Below, in pieces: positions 1-7,489 of a stretch of 8,392 bases of DNA (within the stretch, counting starts at the first letter, position 1; each line of letters begins with the position of its first letter). The notes under the pieces were generated by a model, which did no database searches, had not been told where the DNA came from, and saw only the letters and a program-made list of their open reading frames with translations. The stretch spans positions 1 through 8,392 of the forward strand of contig JBCCRH010000276.1 of NCBI GenBank assembly GCA_039208045.1, in the 5' to 3' direction. This DNA comes from JBCCRH01 sp039208045 (GTDB lineage Bacteria > Bacteroidota > Bacteroidia > Chitinophagales > Saprospiraceae). Position numbers and translations under genes: made by a program.

Positions 1-96
1 AACGTATCTAGCTTTTTTTTTGCGCCAAGCCGACTGGATTACCCCCTCTCCCTCGCTAACAGCAGCCGTGTTTTTTGCCACGATCAATGTAGTTCC

Positions 97-180
97 TTAT
101 CCCATTCCTTCATCAAAAGTCTGTGCGGAATAATCAATCTTCTCCGTAATCCGCTCAATGATGCTGCGCCGCTCCAATAG
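97..180 (-). pseudogene. Remnant of an hsdR 3' end (C-terminal 26 codons)
   Basis: Read on the minus strand, bases 175-177 down to 100-102 encode 26 codons, followed by an in-frame TAA at 97-99. Twenty-one of the 26 residues match the C-terminus of the intact HsdR in this window. The shared parts are LERRSIIERITEKI and TFDEGMG; the five residues between them differ completely (DYSAQ here, EDFVR in the intact gene). At DNA level bases 101-176 match 1727-1802 at 68 of 76 positions without gaps. Similarity stops abruptly at 176/177. No start codon or upstream hsdR sequence is present, so this is a dead fragment. The non-silent differences suggest it came from a different hsdR allele rather than from a recent copy of the neighbouring gene. 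Confidence 0.85.
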
Positions 181-208
181 GTTAGGTTGAGGTCAGTTGA
201 TTATTACA

Positions 209-266
209 TCAGCTTTGCAATTACGGCTGCTTTTATTTATATTAGCAGCAGTTTTTGCAAAGATGA
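209..266. promoter_or_regulatory. 58-bp imperfect palindrome, candidate operator of the TA pair
   Basis: The sequence is symmetric about position 237.5, with 22 of 29 base pairs complementary. The outer arms are CTTTGCAA (213-220) and TTGCAAAG (255-262). The inner arms are GCTGCT (226-231) and AGCAGC (244-249). The same axis continues with TCA (209-211) and TGA (264-266), which reaches into the ATG at 263. AbiEi-family antitoxins are known to repress their own operon by binding inverted repeats upstream, so a repressor site is the simplest reading. Transcribed, it could also fold into a hairpin that hides the antitoxin start codon; sequence alone does not separate the two. Confidence 0.7.
215..243 (+). 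promoter_or_regulatory. Possible promoter of the TA pair
   Basis: TTGCAA (215-220) and TATATT (238-243) are separated by 17 bases and resemble -35 and -10 boxes (4/6 and 5/6 matches to the sigma-70 consensus). Both lie inside the palindrome, so a bound repressor would block them. A Bacteroidota-style alternative is TTG (187-189), 20 bases, then CAGCTTTG (210-217), which fits TAnnTTTG except at the first base. Either choice starts transcription upstream of 263 and downstream of the alternative ATG at 197. Confidence 0.3.
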
Positions 267-856
267 AAAAAGATAAACGAATACTAGAAGTATTTAAGAA
301 GAATAAAGGATATGCTCAAGCGAAAGAAGTTCTTGAAGCAGGCTTTCATCATTCTATATTGAACATGCTTGTGCAAGAAGGGGAGATTTTGAAGGTAAAA
401 CGAGGCTTATATCGGCTTTCCTCCCTAGAGATGGAAGATGAACTAGAAGGAGTAGTAAAAATTATACCTGAAGGCATAGTTTGTTTGTTCTCGGCTTGGA
501 ATTATCATGCACTTACAGACTTTGTATCTTCAGAGTACCATGTTGCTATCGAAAAATCAAGGAAAATTGTTTTGCCCGATTACCCTCCCATCAAGCTTTA
601 TTTTTGGACACAGAAATACTGGGAGATAGGGATAGAAGAAGTGCTGATAGGCAACACTACAGTTAGGATTTACAACCAAGAAAAGTCTGTCTGCGATGCT
701 TTGCGATTTAGAAATAAGATTGGACAGGATACCACCAAAGAAGTACTAAAGAATTATCTCAAAAAACAACAGCGGGATGTTGATAAGCTACTCCAATACG
801 CTCGTTTGCTGCGGGTTGGTGAGCTCATGAAAATGTATTTGAACATCCTATTATGA
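263..856 (+). CDS. AbiEi-family antitoxin with N-terminal winged helix (type IV TA)
   Basis: The product is a predicted cytoplasmic antitoxin and transcriptional autoregulator of 197 residues. Residues about 5-52 look like a winged-helix domain: a helix (RILEVFKKNKGY), a recognition-like stretch (AKEVLEAGFHHSILNMLVQ) and a basic wing (EGEILKVKRGLYRLS). This layout is typical of AbiEi antitoxins, as is a C-terminal domain with the pattern RIYNQEKSVCDALRFR. The frame opens earlier at ATG 197, giving 22 extra hydrophobic residues. I prefer 263 because the family begins at about this point, because the extra codons fall inside the palindrome and candidate promoter, and because they would look like a spurious signal peptide on a DNA-binding protein. 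The stop overlaps the toxin start as ATGA, so the two are translationally coupled. No Shine-Dalgarno sequence is visible. The gene is clearly more A+T-rich than the restriction genes beside it. Confidence 0.8.
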   Translation: MKKDKRILEVFKKNKGYAQAKEVLEAGFHHSILNMLVQEGEILKVKRGLYRLSSLEMEDELEGVVKIIPEGIVCLFSAWNYHALTDFVSSEYHVAIEKSRKIVLPDYPPIKLYFWTQKYWEIGIEEVLIGNTTVRIYNQEKSVCDALRFRNKIGQDTTKEVLKNYLKKQQRDVDKLLQYARLLRVGELMKMYLNILL

Positions 857-1719
857 GTAAAAAGAAAAATGTTGTCGCCTCAGTTAAAGGGCGTTTATTG
901 GAAATTGCAAGAGAGGAAGGAAGAAATCATCAACTCTTGCTATTGCGCTATTTCCAGGAACGATTTTTATATCGTTTATCTCAGTCTAAGTATCAATCAA
1001 AATTTTGTTTGAAAGGAGGTGCATTCCTCTATGCGATAGAGGGTCAGAAAAGTCGCGTTACTAAAGATATTGACTTTCTTGGACTTCGTTTGTCGTCAAA
1101 TCAAGATCAAATTAAAGCAGTTTTACAGGAGATTTGTAAAATACCTTATCAGGAAGATGGAGTCGATTTCAATATCTCGTCATTAACTACCGAAGAAATT
1201 GTAAAGGATGGAAGATATCAAGGTATTCGCGTAGGCTTAACAGGGTTTTTAGATAAGACAAAGCAACAATTACAGATAGATATTGGCTTTGGAGATATAG
1301 TAATACCTAATCCTGTACTTATGACTTATCCAGTTATACTGGAAATGGATCCTCCTGAATTATTAGCCTATTCAATAGAATCGACTATTGCAGAAAAATT
1401 TGAAGCGATGATTGATTTAGGGGAGATAAATACTCGAATGAAAGATTTTTATGACATCTATCAATTGTTGTTGAAGCAGAAGACGAAGTTTAATCTTCTA
1501 CGCCAAGCGATTTTTGAAACATTTAAACAACGGGAGACTCCTTGCCCTAAAACGCATATTATTTTTCAAGAAACTTTTTCTGAAGATATTAGTCGGAATC
1601 GACATTGGAAAGTTTGGTTGCGAAAAACTAAGCTTGATGAAAAGCTTGAGTTCTCAGATGTAATGCAAATGATTAAAGAGCATTTGGAACCTATTTATAA
1701 TGAGTTATCGTTGAGATAA
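853..1719 (+). CDS. AbiEii/AbiGii-family nucleotidyltransferase toxin
   Basis: The 288-residue product belongs to the polymerase-beta-like nucleotidyltransferase toxins that partner AbiEi antitoxins. The GG motif is seen in FCLKGGAFLY (residues 51-60) and the paired metal-binding aspartates in RVTKDIDFLG (D72 and D74). A likely third acidic residue is D143 in QLQIDIGFGD. The conserved C-terminal signatures are AEKFEAMIDLG (180-190) and RMKDFYDIYQLL (195-206). All expected catalytic residues are present, so the toxin looks active. Family members act by transferring nucleotides to a cellular target, in studied cases the tRNA acceptor end; the target here is unknown. AbiE systems stop phage growth by arresting the host. 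The gene overlaps the antitoxin by four bases and ends three bases from the hsdR stop on the opposite strand. One 60-base sample (1261-1320) is about 32% G+C. Confidence 0.9.
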   Translation: MSKKKNVVASVKGRLLEIAREEGRNHQLLLLRYFQERFLYRLSQSKYQSKFCLKGGAFLYAIEGQKSRVTKDIDFLGLRLSSNQDQIKAVLQEICKIPYQEDGVDFNISSLTTEEIVKDGRYQGIRVGLTGFLDKTKQQLQIDIGFGDIVIPNPVLMTYPVILEMDPPELLAYSIESTIAEKFEAMIDLGEINTRMKDFYDIYQLLLKQKTKFNLLRQAIFETFKQRETPCPKTHIIFQETFSEDISRNRHWKVWLRKTKLDEKLEFSDVMQMIKEHLEPIYNELSLR

Positions 1720-1722
1720 TTT

Positions 1723-4641
1723 TCACCCCATCCCCTCATCAAAAGTCCGTACGAAATCTTCAATCTTCTCCGTAATCCGCTCAATGATACTGCGCCGCTC
1801 CAGGATGCGAGGCTTTGCTTGCATACAGTCGGTAATGTCTTTGCCCAAAGGCTTGCGACCCGTAAAAAGGTAGCTTTCGACCACTTGCATTAGTTGGTCT
1901 GGCTTTAGAGCTTCCGTTTCCGCCAAGCGGTGGAAGGCTGCTTGGCGCTCTTGGTTCCAGAATAATTCAAAGGCATCGGGAATGGACTCTGGGTCTTCGA
2001 TATGCAGTAGATGTTCGTCAATAAAGCGCTCGATCAGCTCGCGCTTGCTGCGCAATTGCGCTTCGCCACCCAATACATCCACAATTTCTTGGCGGCGCTT
2101 TGCTTGCTCGGCCGCTTTGGCGGTGCGCAGCTGGGCGAGGAGCCGCAAAATATACGTCACGTTGACTTCATCTTTGGTAATCAGCTCTAGCTCAAAGTCT
2201 ACATCATTCAGTATAGATACCCTCTCCTTTTGCTTGTGGCTTTTTACCCGCTCATAAATATCGAGGTACTTGCTTTTGTAATCCTCAAAGTCTTGCGCCT
2301 CCAGGGCTAAATCAGCTTCGGTAAAGTCAGAAAAGCCAGACAAAATATTGCGCAGCCGCATCAGATCGCGGAAGGCCTTAACAAATTCCATATCTTCTTC
2401 CTCACTAGGCGAGTCATCTACACTATCCACCGTGGGAGCAACGCGGAGCAGGCGTTCCAATGCTTCATTAAAACGCCCCACATACACTTCATAAGGCTGC
2501 ATCAAAATGACCTCCTTCGCCTCCGGATTGGAGAAAAGCGCAATAGCATCGTCCGTCGCTTTTTTTAGGTTGCGGAAGCAGACAATCTGCCCATGTGATT
2601 TTACTTCGTCAAAAATGCGGTTGGTACGCGAAAAGGCTTGAATCAAACCATGATGGCGCAGGTTTTTATCGACATACAGCGTATTGACTTTTTTGGCGTC
2701 AAAGCCCGTCAAGTACATATTTACGACCAAGAGAATATCCACCCGGTCTTTATCCTGAAAGCCGTCTTTTTCGCGCTCCTTGATGCGCTTAGAAATATCT
2801 TTGTAATACGTATAGAAGCTCTTGCTGTCTTTGGTCGAATGTTTGGTCTGATAGAGCGCATTATAGTCGCTAATGTATTCATCGAGCTTCTCTCGACTGT
2901 GCACATGTACCGGCGCATCCGTGCGAATATCAAACTCAGGATCAGGCAAATAGCCGTCCGCATCTTTATCCTCTTCATTGGCCGAGTAGCTAAAAATGGT
3001 GACAATGCGCAAATTGTGCTGCCCCACTTCGCGCTTGACTTTAAAAAGGTCGTAGTACCGAATAAGGGTATCGACACGGCTTACGCAAAATAGCGCCGTA
3101 AAGGCTCTGTGGCGAGTCTTGCGATCGTGCTGCGCAATAATGTAGTCCACAATCTTCTCAAGCCGCTGCGACGATTCCAGTAGTTCCTTAGTATCAATTC
3201 CTTCTACCTGAATATCCCAGTCTACTTCACTACCGTCTTTCTGCTTGTATTTGCCCACATACTCAATCGCAAATTTGAGCACATTTTCATCGCGGATCGC
3301 ATTCGTAATCACGTATTTATGGAGGCAGTCGCCAAAAAGCTCGTAGGTAGTGCGCTTACCCAATTGGTTGCTTACCGCATTCTCTGCAAAAATGGGCGTG
3401 CCCGTAAAGCCAAAGAGCTGGCAGTTGGTAAAAAAGGCCTTAATGCGCTGGTGGGTTTCCCCAAATTGACTGCGGTGACATTCGTCAAAAATAAACACGA
3501 TACGTTTCTGTCGTCCCTTGCCCATTTTGCCGGAAGGCACCCCATAAGTAACCGTGTCTTCTGCCGCCATCGACACCTCCATCTGCTGTAGGTAGCGCTT
3601 ACGTGAAATAGCATTGTTCAGCTTCTGAATGGTTGTTACAATGAGCGACGTATCATCCGAAAACTGCTCCACCAAAGTCTTGGTATTAGTTGTGCCATCG
3701 ACGCTACCCTCCTGAAAATAGTTGAACTCGCGCGTCGTTTGATAATCCAAATCACTGCGGTCAACCACAAAAACAACCTTGTGTATTTGCGGCAGCTTCA
3801 CCAAAATCTGACTGGCCTTAAAGGACGTCAGCGTCTTACCTGAACCCGTCGTATGCCAGATGTAACCATTTTTAGTGCTATTCTGTACGCGGTCGATCAG
3901 GGCTTCTACTGCATAGTACTGATAGGGGCGAAGTACCATCAGTATCTTGTGCGATTGGTGCAAAACGGTATACTTGCAGATCATCTTACTGACATGGCAC
4001 TTTTCCAGAAAATTTTCCGCGAAAGCGTCCAATCGATTGATGGCTTTATTTGCGCGATCGGCCCAGAAAAACGTCTGCTTGTAGTGCTGCTTGCGATTAT
4101 TGGCAAAGTACTTGGTATTGACGCCATTGCTAATCACAAAAAGCTGTACATACTGAAACAAACCATAGCTACTCCAAAAGGAATGCCGCTGATAGCGGTT
4201 GATTTGCCGAAAGGCTTCCTTCAGCTCCAGACCCCGCCGCTTTAGCTCAATTTGTACCAATGGCAAGCCATTGATCAGTAGCGTGACATCATAGCGGTTA
4301 CGGTATTTGCCTTCCATGCTCACTTGGCGCGTCACTTGATACTCGTTTTGGCACCAGTGCTCCTGATTGAGAAATTGGATGTACACATTTTCACTCTCCT
4401 CCCGCTGTACCAAAAATCGTTCCCGCAAGGTTTTCGCCCGCTCAAAAACATTGCCTTTATTGAGGTGATTGAGCACCCGTTCGAATTCGCTTTCGCTTAA
4501 TGCGACCTTATTGTGCCGCTCCAATTGCTGCTTCAGATTGGCCAAAAGCTCCGCCTCCTTTCGGATGGGCACATACGCATAGCCCAAATCTTGGAGCTGC
4601 TGTACCAACTGGTCTTCGAGGACTTGTTCGGATTGTACCAT
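1723..4641 (-). CDS. hsdR: Type I restriction enzyme, R subunit (ATP-dependent translocase and endonuclease)
   Basis: The 972-residue product is close to the usual HsdR size. The N-terminal PD-(D/E)xK nuclease domain shows D118 in RNRYDVTLL and E132/K134 in VQIELKR. The SF2 motor follows: Walker A in WHTTGSGKT (262-270), VVDRSDLDYQT (292-302), DECHR (386-390) as motif II, GFTGTP (411-416) as motif III, TGFDAKKVNTLYVDK (645-659) as motif V, and LIQAFSRTNR (666-675) as motif VI. The C-terminal region (about 720-972) is charged and helical and probably docks on HsdM/HsdS. In the complex it pulls DNA past the bound site and cuts unmethylated DNA at a distance. It is the last gene of the operon, with an 18-base gap after hsdS and no Shine-Dalgarno sequence. 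All motifs are intact. Its last 76 or so bases recur at 101-176 beyond the TA pair. A 60-base sample (2041-2100) is about 57% G+C. Confidence 0.97.
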   Translation of the reverse strand: MVQSEQVLEDQLVQQLQDLGYAYVPIRKEAELLANLKQQLERHNKVALSESEFERVLNHLNKGNVFERAKTLRERFLVQREESENVYIQFLNQEHWCQNEYQVTRQVSMEGKYRNRYDVTLLINGLPLVQIELKRRGLELKEAFRQINRYQRHSFWSSYGLFQYVQLFVISNGVNTKYFANNRKQHYKQTFFWADRANKAINRLDAFAENFLEKCHVSKMICKYTVLHQSHKILMVLRPYQYYAVEALIDRVQNSTKNGYIWHTTGSGKTLTSFKASQILVKLPQIHKVVFVVDRSDLDYQTTREFNYFQEGSVDGTTNTKTLVEQFSDDTSLIVTTIQKLNNAISRKRYLQQMEVSMAAEDTVTYGVPSGKMGKGRQKRIVFIFDECHRSQFGETHQRIKAFFTNCQLFGFTGTPIFAENAVSNQLGKRTTYELFGDCLHKYVITNAIRDENVLKFAIEYVGKYKQKDGSEVDWDIQVEGIDTKELLESSQRLEKIVDYIIAQHDRKTRHRAFTALFCVSRVDTLIRYYDLFKVKREVGQHNLRIVTIFSYSANEEDKDADGYLPDPEFDIRTDAPVHVHSREKLDEYISDYNALYQTKHSTKDSKSFYTYYKDISKRIKEREKDGFQDKDRVDILLVVNMYLTGFDAKKVNTLYVDKNLRHHGLIQAFSRTNRIFDEVKSHGQIVCFRNLKKATDDAIALFSNPEAKEVILMQPYEVYVGRFNEALERLLRVAPTVDSVDDSPSEEEDMEFVKAFRDLMRLRNILSGFSDFTEADLALEAQDFEDYKSKYLDIYERVKSHKQKERVSILNDVDFELELITKDEVNVTYILRLLAQLRTAKAAEQAKRRQEIVDVLGGEAQLRSKRELIERFIDEHLLHIEDPESIPDAFELFWNQERQAAFHRLAETEALKPDQLMQVVESYLFTGRKPLGKDITDCMQAKPRILERRSIIERITEKIEDFVRTFDEGMG
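1727..1802 (-). repeat. Direct repeat copy B: 3' end of intact hsdR
   Basis: This segment matches 101-176 without gaps at 68 of 76 bases, in the same orientation, including a 29-base exact run (1760-1788, matching 134-162). The 1550 bases between the two copies contain little besides the TA pair and its control region. Copy B is the functional end of hsdR; copy A is the remnant annotated at 97-180. Confidence 0.85.
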
Positions 4642-4659
4642 AGGGTCTTTAGGTTTTTG

Positions 4660-5904
4660 CTATACAAATAGCTGTTGCAAAAGGCCTTTTTTAAAGCCTT
4701 CCGTTTGCGCTAATTGGTTTTGGGTTAATTGGATTTTGCGGTCGATAGCACTGAGGCAATCGGCAATTTTTTGTTGTTCGGGCAGGGAGGGGAGCTGGAG
4801 TTTTAGAGATTTTAATTGAGTAGGATAAAGGTGTATAACCGAGCTTCCTTGAGCTAAACTAGCAATTTTTTCCCTTTTGGAGCTATTCAAATAATAGGCT
4901 AAAAATACGCCAACAGTTTTTGATCTTATGATATTAATATCACCTCCAAGAGCAATATTTGATTTCAAAACACAAGATGCTTTAGCGATATCTAGATGAG
5001 TTTCCCCCGAAGCAGGAACAAGAACATCATTTGCTTTACTAAAAACAAGTTTTTCAGCTTCAATACTCGTTCTTGATTGTACAAAATCAATCATTTCATT
5101 GTAACGAGTGTAAAGTTCACCATAAATTATACATTGAAATTTACCGTCCTTATCTAGTTCAGATTTAGAGATTCCTTTACCTTTTGAAAAACTGGCAATA
5201 TCCCCCAAGCGCTTCTCCTCCCACTCCGGAAAATCTTGCCCCGCTGCATCCTTAAAGCGCAAGCGTTGGCTAAAGAGCTGCTGCATCAGTCCTTTTTTGT
5301 AGTCCTCTAAGAGGGCCACTTTGCGCCGCAGTTGTTGGATGCGGGTGTCGATGGTGGTGAGGCAATTGGCGATTTTTTGTTGTTCGGGGAGGGAGGGGAG
5401 GTAAAACCTCAGCGTCCTAACACTTTGAAAATTAAGACCTTCTCTACTTCCCCCAACTTGATTTCTAATAATTGCTTTTTGACCTTTAAAAGCACTTAAT
5501 GCAGCTTGTAAAAAGAAGGGTGAATATGTCTTTTTCAATCGGATAATACACACATGCTGATTGACATTACCCTCCTGAAAATTAATTGGTACTACACAGG
5601 TTCTTCCTATTGATGCGCCAGTAATATTGAGTAAGATGTCTAGTGCTTGGACTGAAGAACCCTTCATCCTTGCATGAATATCTTTAGGTATATAAGCTAT
5701 CTTTTCGAAGTCTAGCTTATTATTGACAACATTTTGGCTCCTTATAAAAGGAATGCCTTTATCCGTATATACTTCTGAACCTCCTCTAGGAGTACTGCCA
5801 CTACCAATTTTCGTAGTACAGTTCCCAACTTTCTTCTCCTCCCACGCCCCTTCAAACCCTGGAAACCGCAGCTGTGGCACCTGTTGTCTTTTATTTTTTT
5901 CCAT
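4660..5904 (-). CDS. hsdS: Type I restriction-modification specificity subunit S
   Basis: The 414-residue product selects the bipartite DNA target for both methylation and restriction. It has the classic two-repeat design. The first recognition domain (about 14-165) opens with FPGFEGAWEEKKVG. A central coiled region (about 169-215) begins LPSLPEQQKIANCL. The second recognition domain (about 220-370) opens with FPEWEEKRLG. A C-terminal coil (371-414) begins LPSLPEQQKIADCL and ends KKGLLQQLFV, mirroring KKGLMQQLFS in the centre. Both recognition domains are complete and different, so the target should be asymmetric with two distinct halves; its sequence cannot be read from this. DNA of the recognition domains is A+T-rich (4861-4920 about 32% G+C), unlike the conserved coils. 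ATG 5904 lies four bases after the hsdM stop, giving tight coupling and balanced M:S output. Confidence 0.96.
   Translation of the reverse strand: MEKNKRQQVPQLRFPGFEGAWEEKKVGNCTTKIGSGSTPRGGSEVYTDKGIPFIRSQNVVNNKLDFEKIAYIPKDIHARMKGSSVQALDILLNITGASIGRTCVVPINFQEGNVNQHVCIIRLKKTYSPFFLQAALSAFKGQKAIIRNQVGGSREGLNFQSVRTLRFYLPSLPEQQKIANCLTTIDTRIQQLRRKVALLEDYKKGLMQQLFSQRLRFKDAAGQDFPEWEEKRLGDIASFSKGKGISKSELDKDGKFQCIIYGELYTRYNEMIDFVQSRTSIEAEKLVFSKANDVLVPASGETHLDIAKASCVLKSNIALGGDINIIRSKTVGVFLAYYLNSSKREKIASLAQGSSVIHLYPTQLKSLKLQLPSLPEQQKIADCLSAIDRKIQLTQNQLAQTEGFKKGLLQQLFV
4741..4794 (-). repeat. hsdS internal direct repeat, C-terminal copy
   Basis: This matches 5347-5400 without gaps at 47 of 54 bases; within it 4752-4794 matches 5358-5400 at 40 of 43. 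It encodes the LPEQQKIA helix start of the C-terminal conserved region. Such repeats are known sites for recombination that swaps or duplicates recognition domains. Confidence 0.8.
5347..5400 (-). repeat. hsdS internal direct repeat, central copy
   Basis: This is the partner of 4741-4794 at an offset of 606 bases, encoding LPEQQKIA in the central conserved region between the two recognition domains. The offset equals one half-gene module, so unequal crossing-over between the copies would delete or duplicate exactly one recognition domain in frame. Confidence 0.8.
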
Positions 5905-5908
5905 GGCG

Positions 5909-7489
5909 TTAGGATGGTTTAAATGGGGGATTAATAGCTAACTCTTTACAAAACGCCATAATCTCCCGATCATTTTCCTGCATTTCCTCCTCCAGTTGTA
6001 CCAGTGCCTGAGCTACGGCTTGCAAATCCACAGGCTCTTCCTCCTCAAACGTATCTACATAGCGAGGGATATTGAGGTTGTAGTCATTTTCCTGTACTTC
6101 TTCGAGGGTAGCCAAGTAGCTAAACTTCTCTTGGACTATCCGCTCGCGATAGGTCTTCACGATGCGCTCAATATCCGCTTCGCGGAGGTAGTTTTGGTTG
6201 CTTCCTTTTTGGAAATAATCCTCACCGCTAGCATCTATAAACAGGATATTATCGGACTGCTCTCGGCATTTTTTAAACACCAAAATACAAGCAGGGATAG
6301 AAGTGCCATAAAAGATATTTGGCGGCAGCCCAATGACGGCATCCAGGTAGTTGCGGTCTTCGATCAAGTACTGGCGGATATGGCCCTCGGCAGCTCCACG
6401 GAAGAGGGCGCCATGTGGAAGAACGACGGCCATCTGGCCATTTTCATCAAGCTGGTGGATCATGTGCTGAATGAAGGCATAGTCTGCTTTCGACTTGGGA
6501 GCCAACTTGCCATATTGGCTAAAGCGGTCATCACTCGCATGGATGGGATTGGCGCTCCACTTGGCCGAAAAGGGCGGATTAGCGACAATGGCTTCAAAGC
6601 GCAGATCGAGGTGCTGCGGCCGTTCGAGCGTATCCTCCTGTCGGATATCAAACTTGCGGTAGTGGATGCCGTGGAGGATCATATTCATCCGCGCGAGGTT
6701 GTAGGTCGTCCGGTTTAGCTCCTGCCCGTAGAAGTCGGAGACACTTTCCACCTCCTTCGCTACCCGCAGCAATAAAGAGCCCGATCCACAAGTCGGGTCA
6801 TAGACGGACTTGAGCTTCGTCTTGCCCGTCGTCACCAGCTTCGCCAAGATGGAAGACACTTCCTGCGGCGTGTAAAACTCCCCTGCCTTTTTCCCAGCTC
6901 CACTAGCAAATTTTCCGATCAGGTATTCATAGGCATCGCCCAGCACATCAATAGTAGTATCCTCCAGATGGAAATCAATCTGATCGAGGTGGCTCAGCAC
7001 TTTTGCAATCAATTGGTTGCGATCGGCCGGCTGTCGGCCCAGCTTGGTAGAGGTCAGGTCGAGGTCTTCAAATAGTTTATCAAAATCGTCCTCACTTTCC
7101 TGCCCCATCGTACTCTGCTCAATATTGTTGAGGATACGCTCTAAATCACCAAGGATAAAGGCAGAACCTTCATCACCATTACCCCGCCTCGCCACTGCAT
7201 GAAAAAGCTCTGAAGGCTTCAAGAAATACCCAAGCTGCTCTATGGCCTCCGCCTCTATCGCTGCCAGTATCTCCTGCCCCTCGGCACCATCTTCCGCCAG
7301 TTCTACGAATTTGATTCCATCCTGCTCCAGCAGTTGATCCGCATACAAGTGCATGCGCTCGGAGAGGTATTTATAAAAAATAAAGCCGAGGATATAATCC
7401 CGAAATTCATCGGCATTCATTTTGCCCCGCAGGGTATTGGCAATATTCCAGAGCTGCTGTTCGAGCTGTTTTTTGTGATCTTCCGACAT
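5909..7489 (-). CDS. hsdM: Type I restriction-modification DNA methyltransferase (N6-adenine), M subunit
   Basis: The 526-residue product has the usual HsdM length. The N-terminal helical domain (about 5-150) starts KKQLEQQLWNIANTLRGKM. The methyltransferase core carries GEFYTP (203-208), the S-adenosylmethionine-binding motif DPTCGSGSLL (231-240) and the catalytic NPPF (304-307) of gamma-class N6-adenine methyltransferases. With HsdS it methylates one adenine on each strand of the target, protecting host DNA, and it forms the core to which HsdR binds. The overall look and the M-S-R order resemble EcoR124I-like (type IC) systems, but this subfamily call is tentative. It is the first gene of the operon. 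The start at 7489 fits the family N-terminus; no Shine-Dalgarno sequence precedes it. All catalytic motifs are intact. Confidence 0.97.
   Translation of the reverse strand: MSEDHKKQLEQQLWNIANTLRGKMNADEFRDYILGFIFYKYLSERMHLYADQLLEQDGIKFVELAEDGAEGQEILAAIEAEAIEQLGYFLKPSELFHAVARRGNGDEGSAFILGDLERILNNIEQSTMGQESEDDFDKLFEDLDLTSTKLGRQPADRNQLIAKVLSHLDQIDFHLEDTTIDVLGDAYEYLIGKFASGAGKKAGEFYTPQEVSSILAKLVTTGKTKLKSVYDPTCGSGSLLLRVAKEVESVSDFYGQELNRTTYNLARMNMILHGIHYRKFDIRQEDTLERPQHLDLRFEAIVANPPFSAKWSANPIHASDDRFSQYGKLAPKSKADYAFIQHMIHQLDENGQMAVVLPHGALFRGAAEGHIRQYLIEDRNYLDAVIGLPPNIFYGTSIPACILVFKKCREQSDNILFIDASGEDYFQKGSNQNYLREADIERIVKTYRERIVQEKFSYLATLEEVQENDYNLNIPRYVDTFEEEEPVDLQAVAQALVQLEEEMQENDREIMAFCKELAINPPFKPS

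Noticed and set aside
13..21. Run of nine T, possible phase-variable tract
   Set aside because: There is no gene around it that slippage could switch.
1011..1033. Strong ribosome-binding-like GAAAGGAGGT followed by ATG at 1031 inside the toxin gene
   Set aside because: The ATG is out of frame with the toxin, and the purine run is simply the codons for the conserved KGG motif.
1705..1723. Possible terminator hairpin TTATC/GATAA followed by TTTT at the end of the toxin gene
   Set aside because: The stem is only five A+T-rich pairs and the T-run is four bases, too weak to call.
2638..3093. 151-codon plus-strand frame, and other frames inside hsdR
   Set aside because: They are antisense or out of frame within the helicase domain, whose conserved motifs account for the sequence.
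5894..5900. Seven-A tract (minus strand) in codons 2-4 of hsdS, possible phase variation
   Set aside because: Seven bases is short for slippage switching, and Lys/Asn codons explain it.
4660..5904. Invertible hsdS shufflon
   Set aside because: There is no second hsdS fragment in inverted orientation and no recombinase gene in the window; the hsdS repeats are direct.
5996..6718. 240-codon open frame on the plus strand within hsdM
   Set aside because: It is exactly antisense to a motif-complete hsdM and has no recognisable features. Such shadows are common opposite G+C-richer genes.
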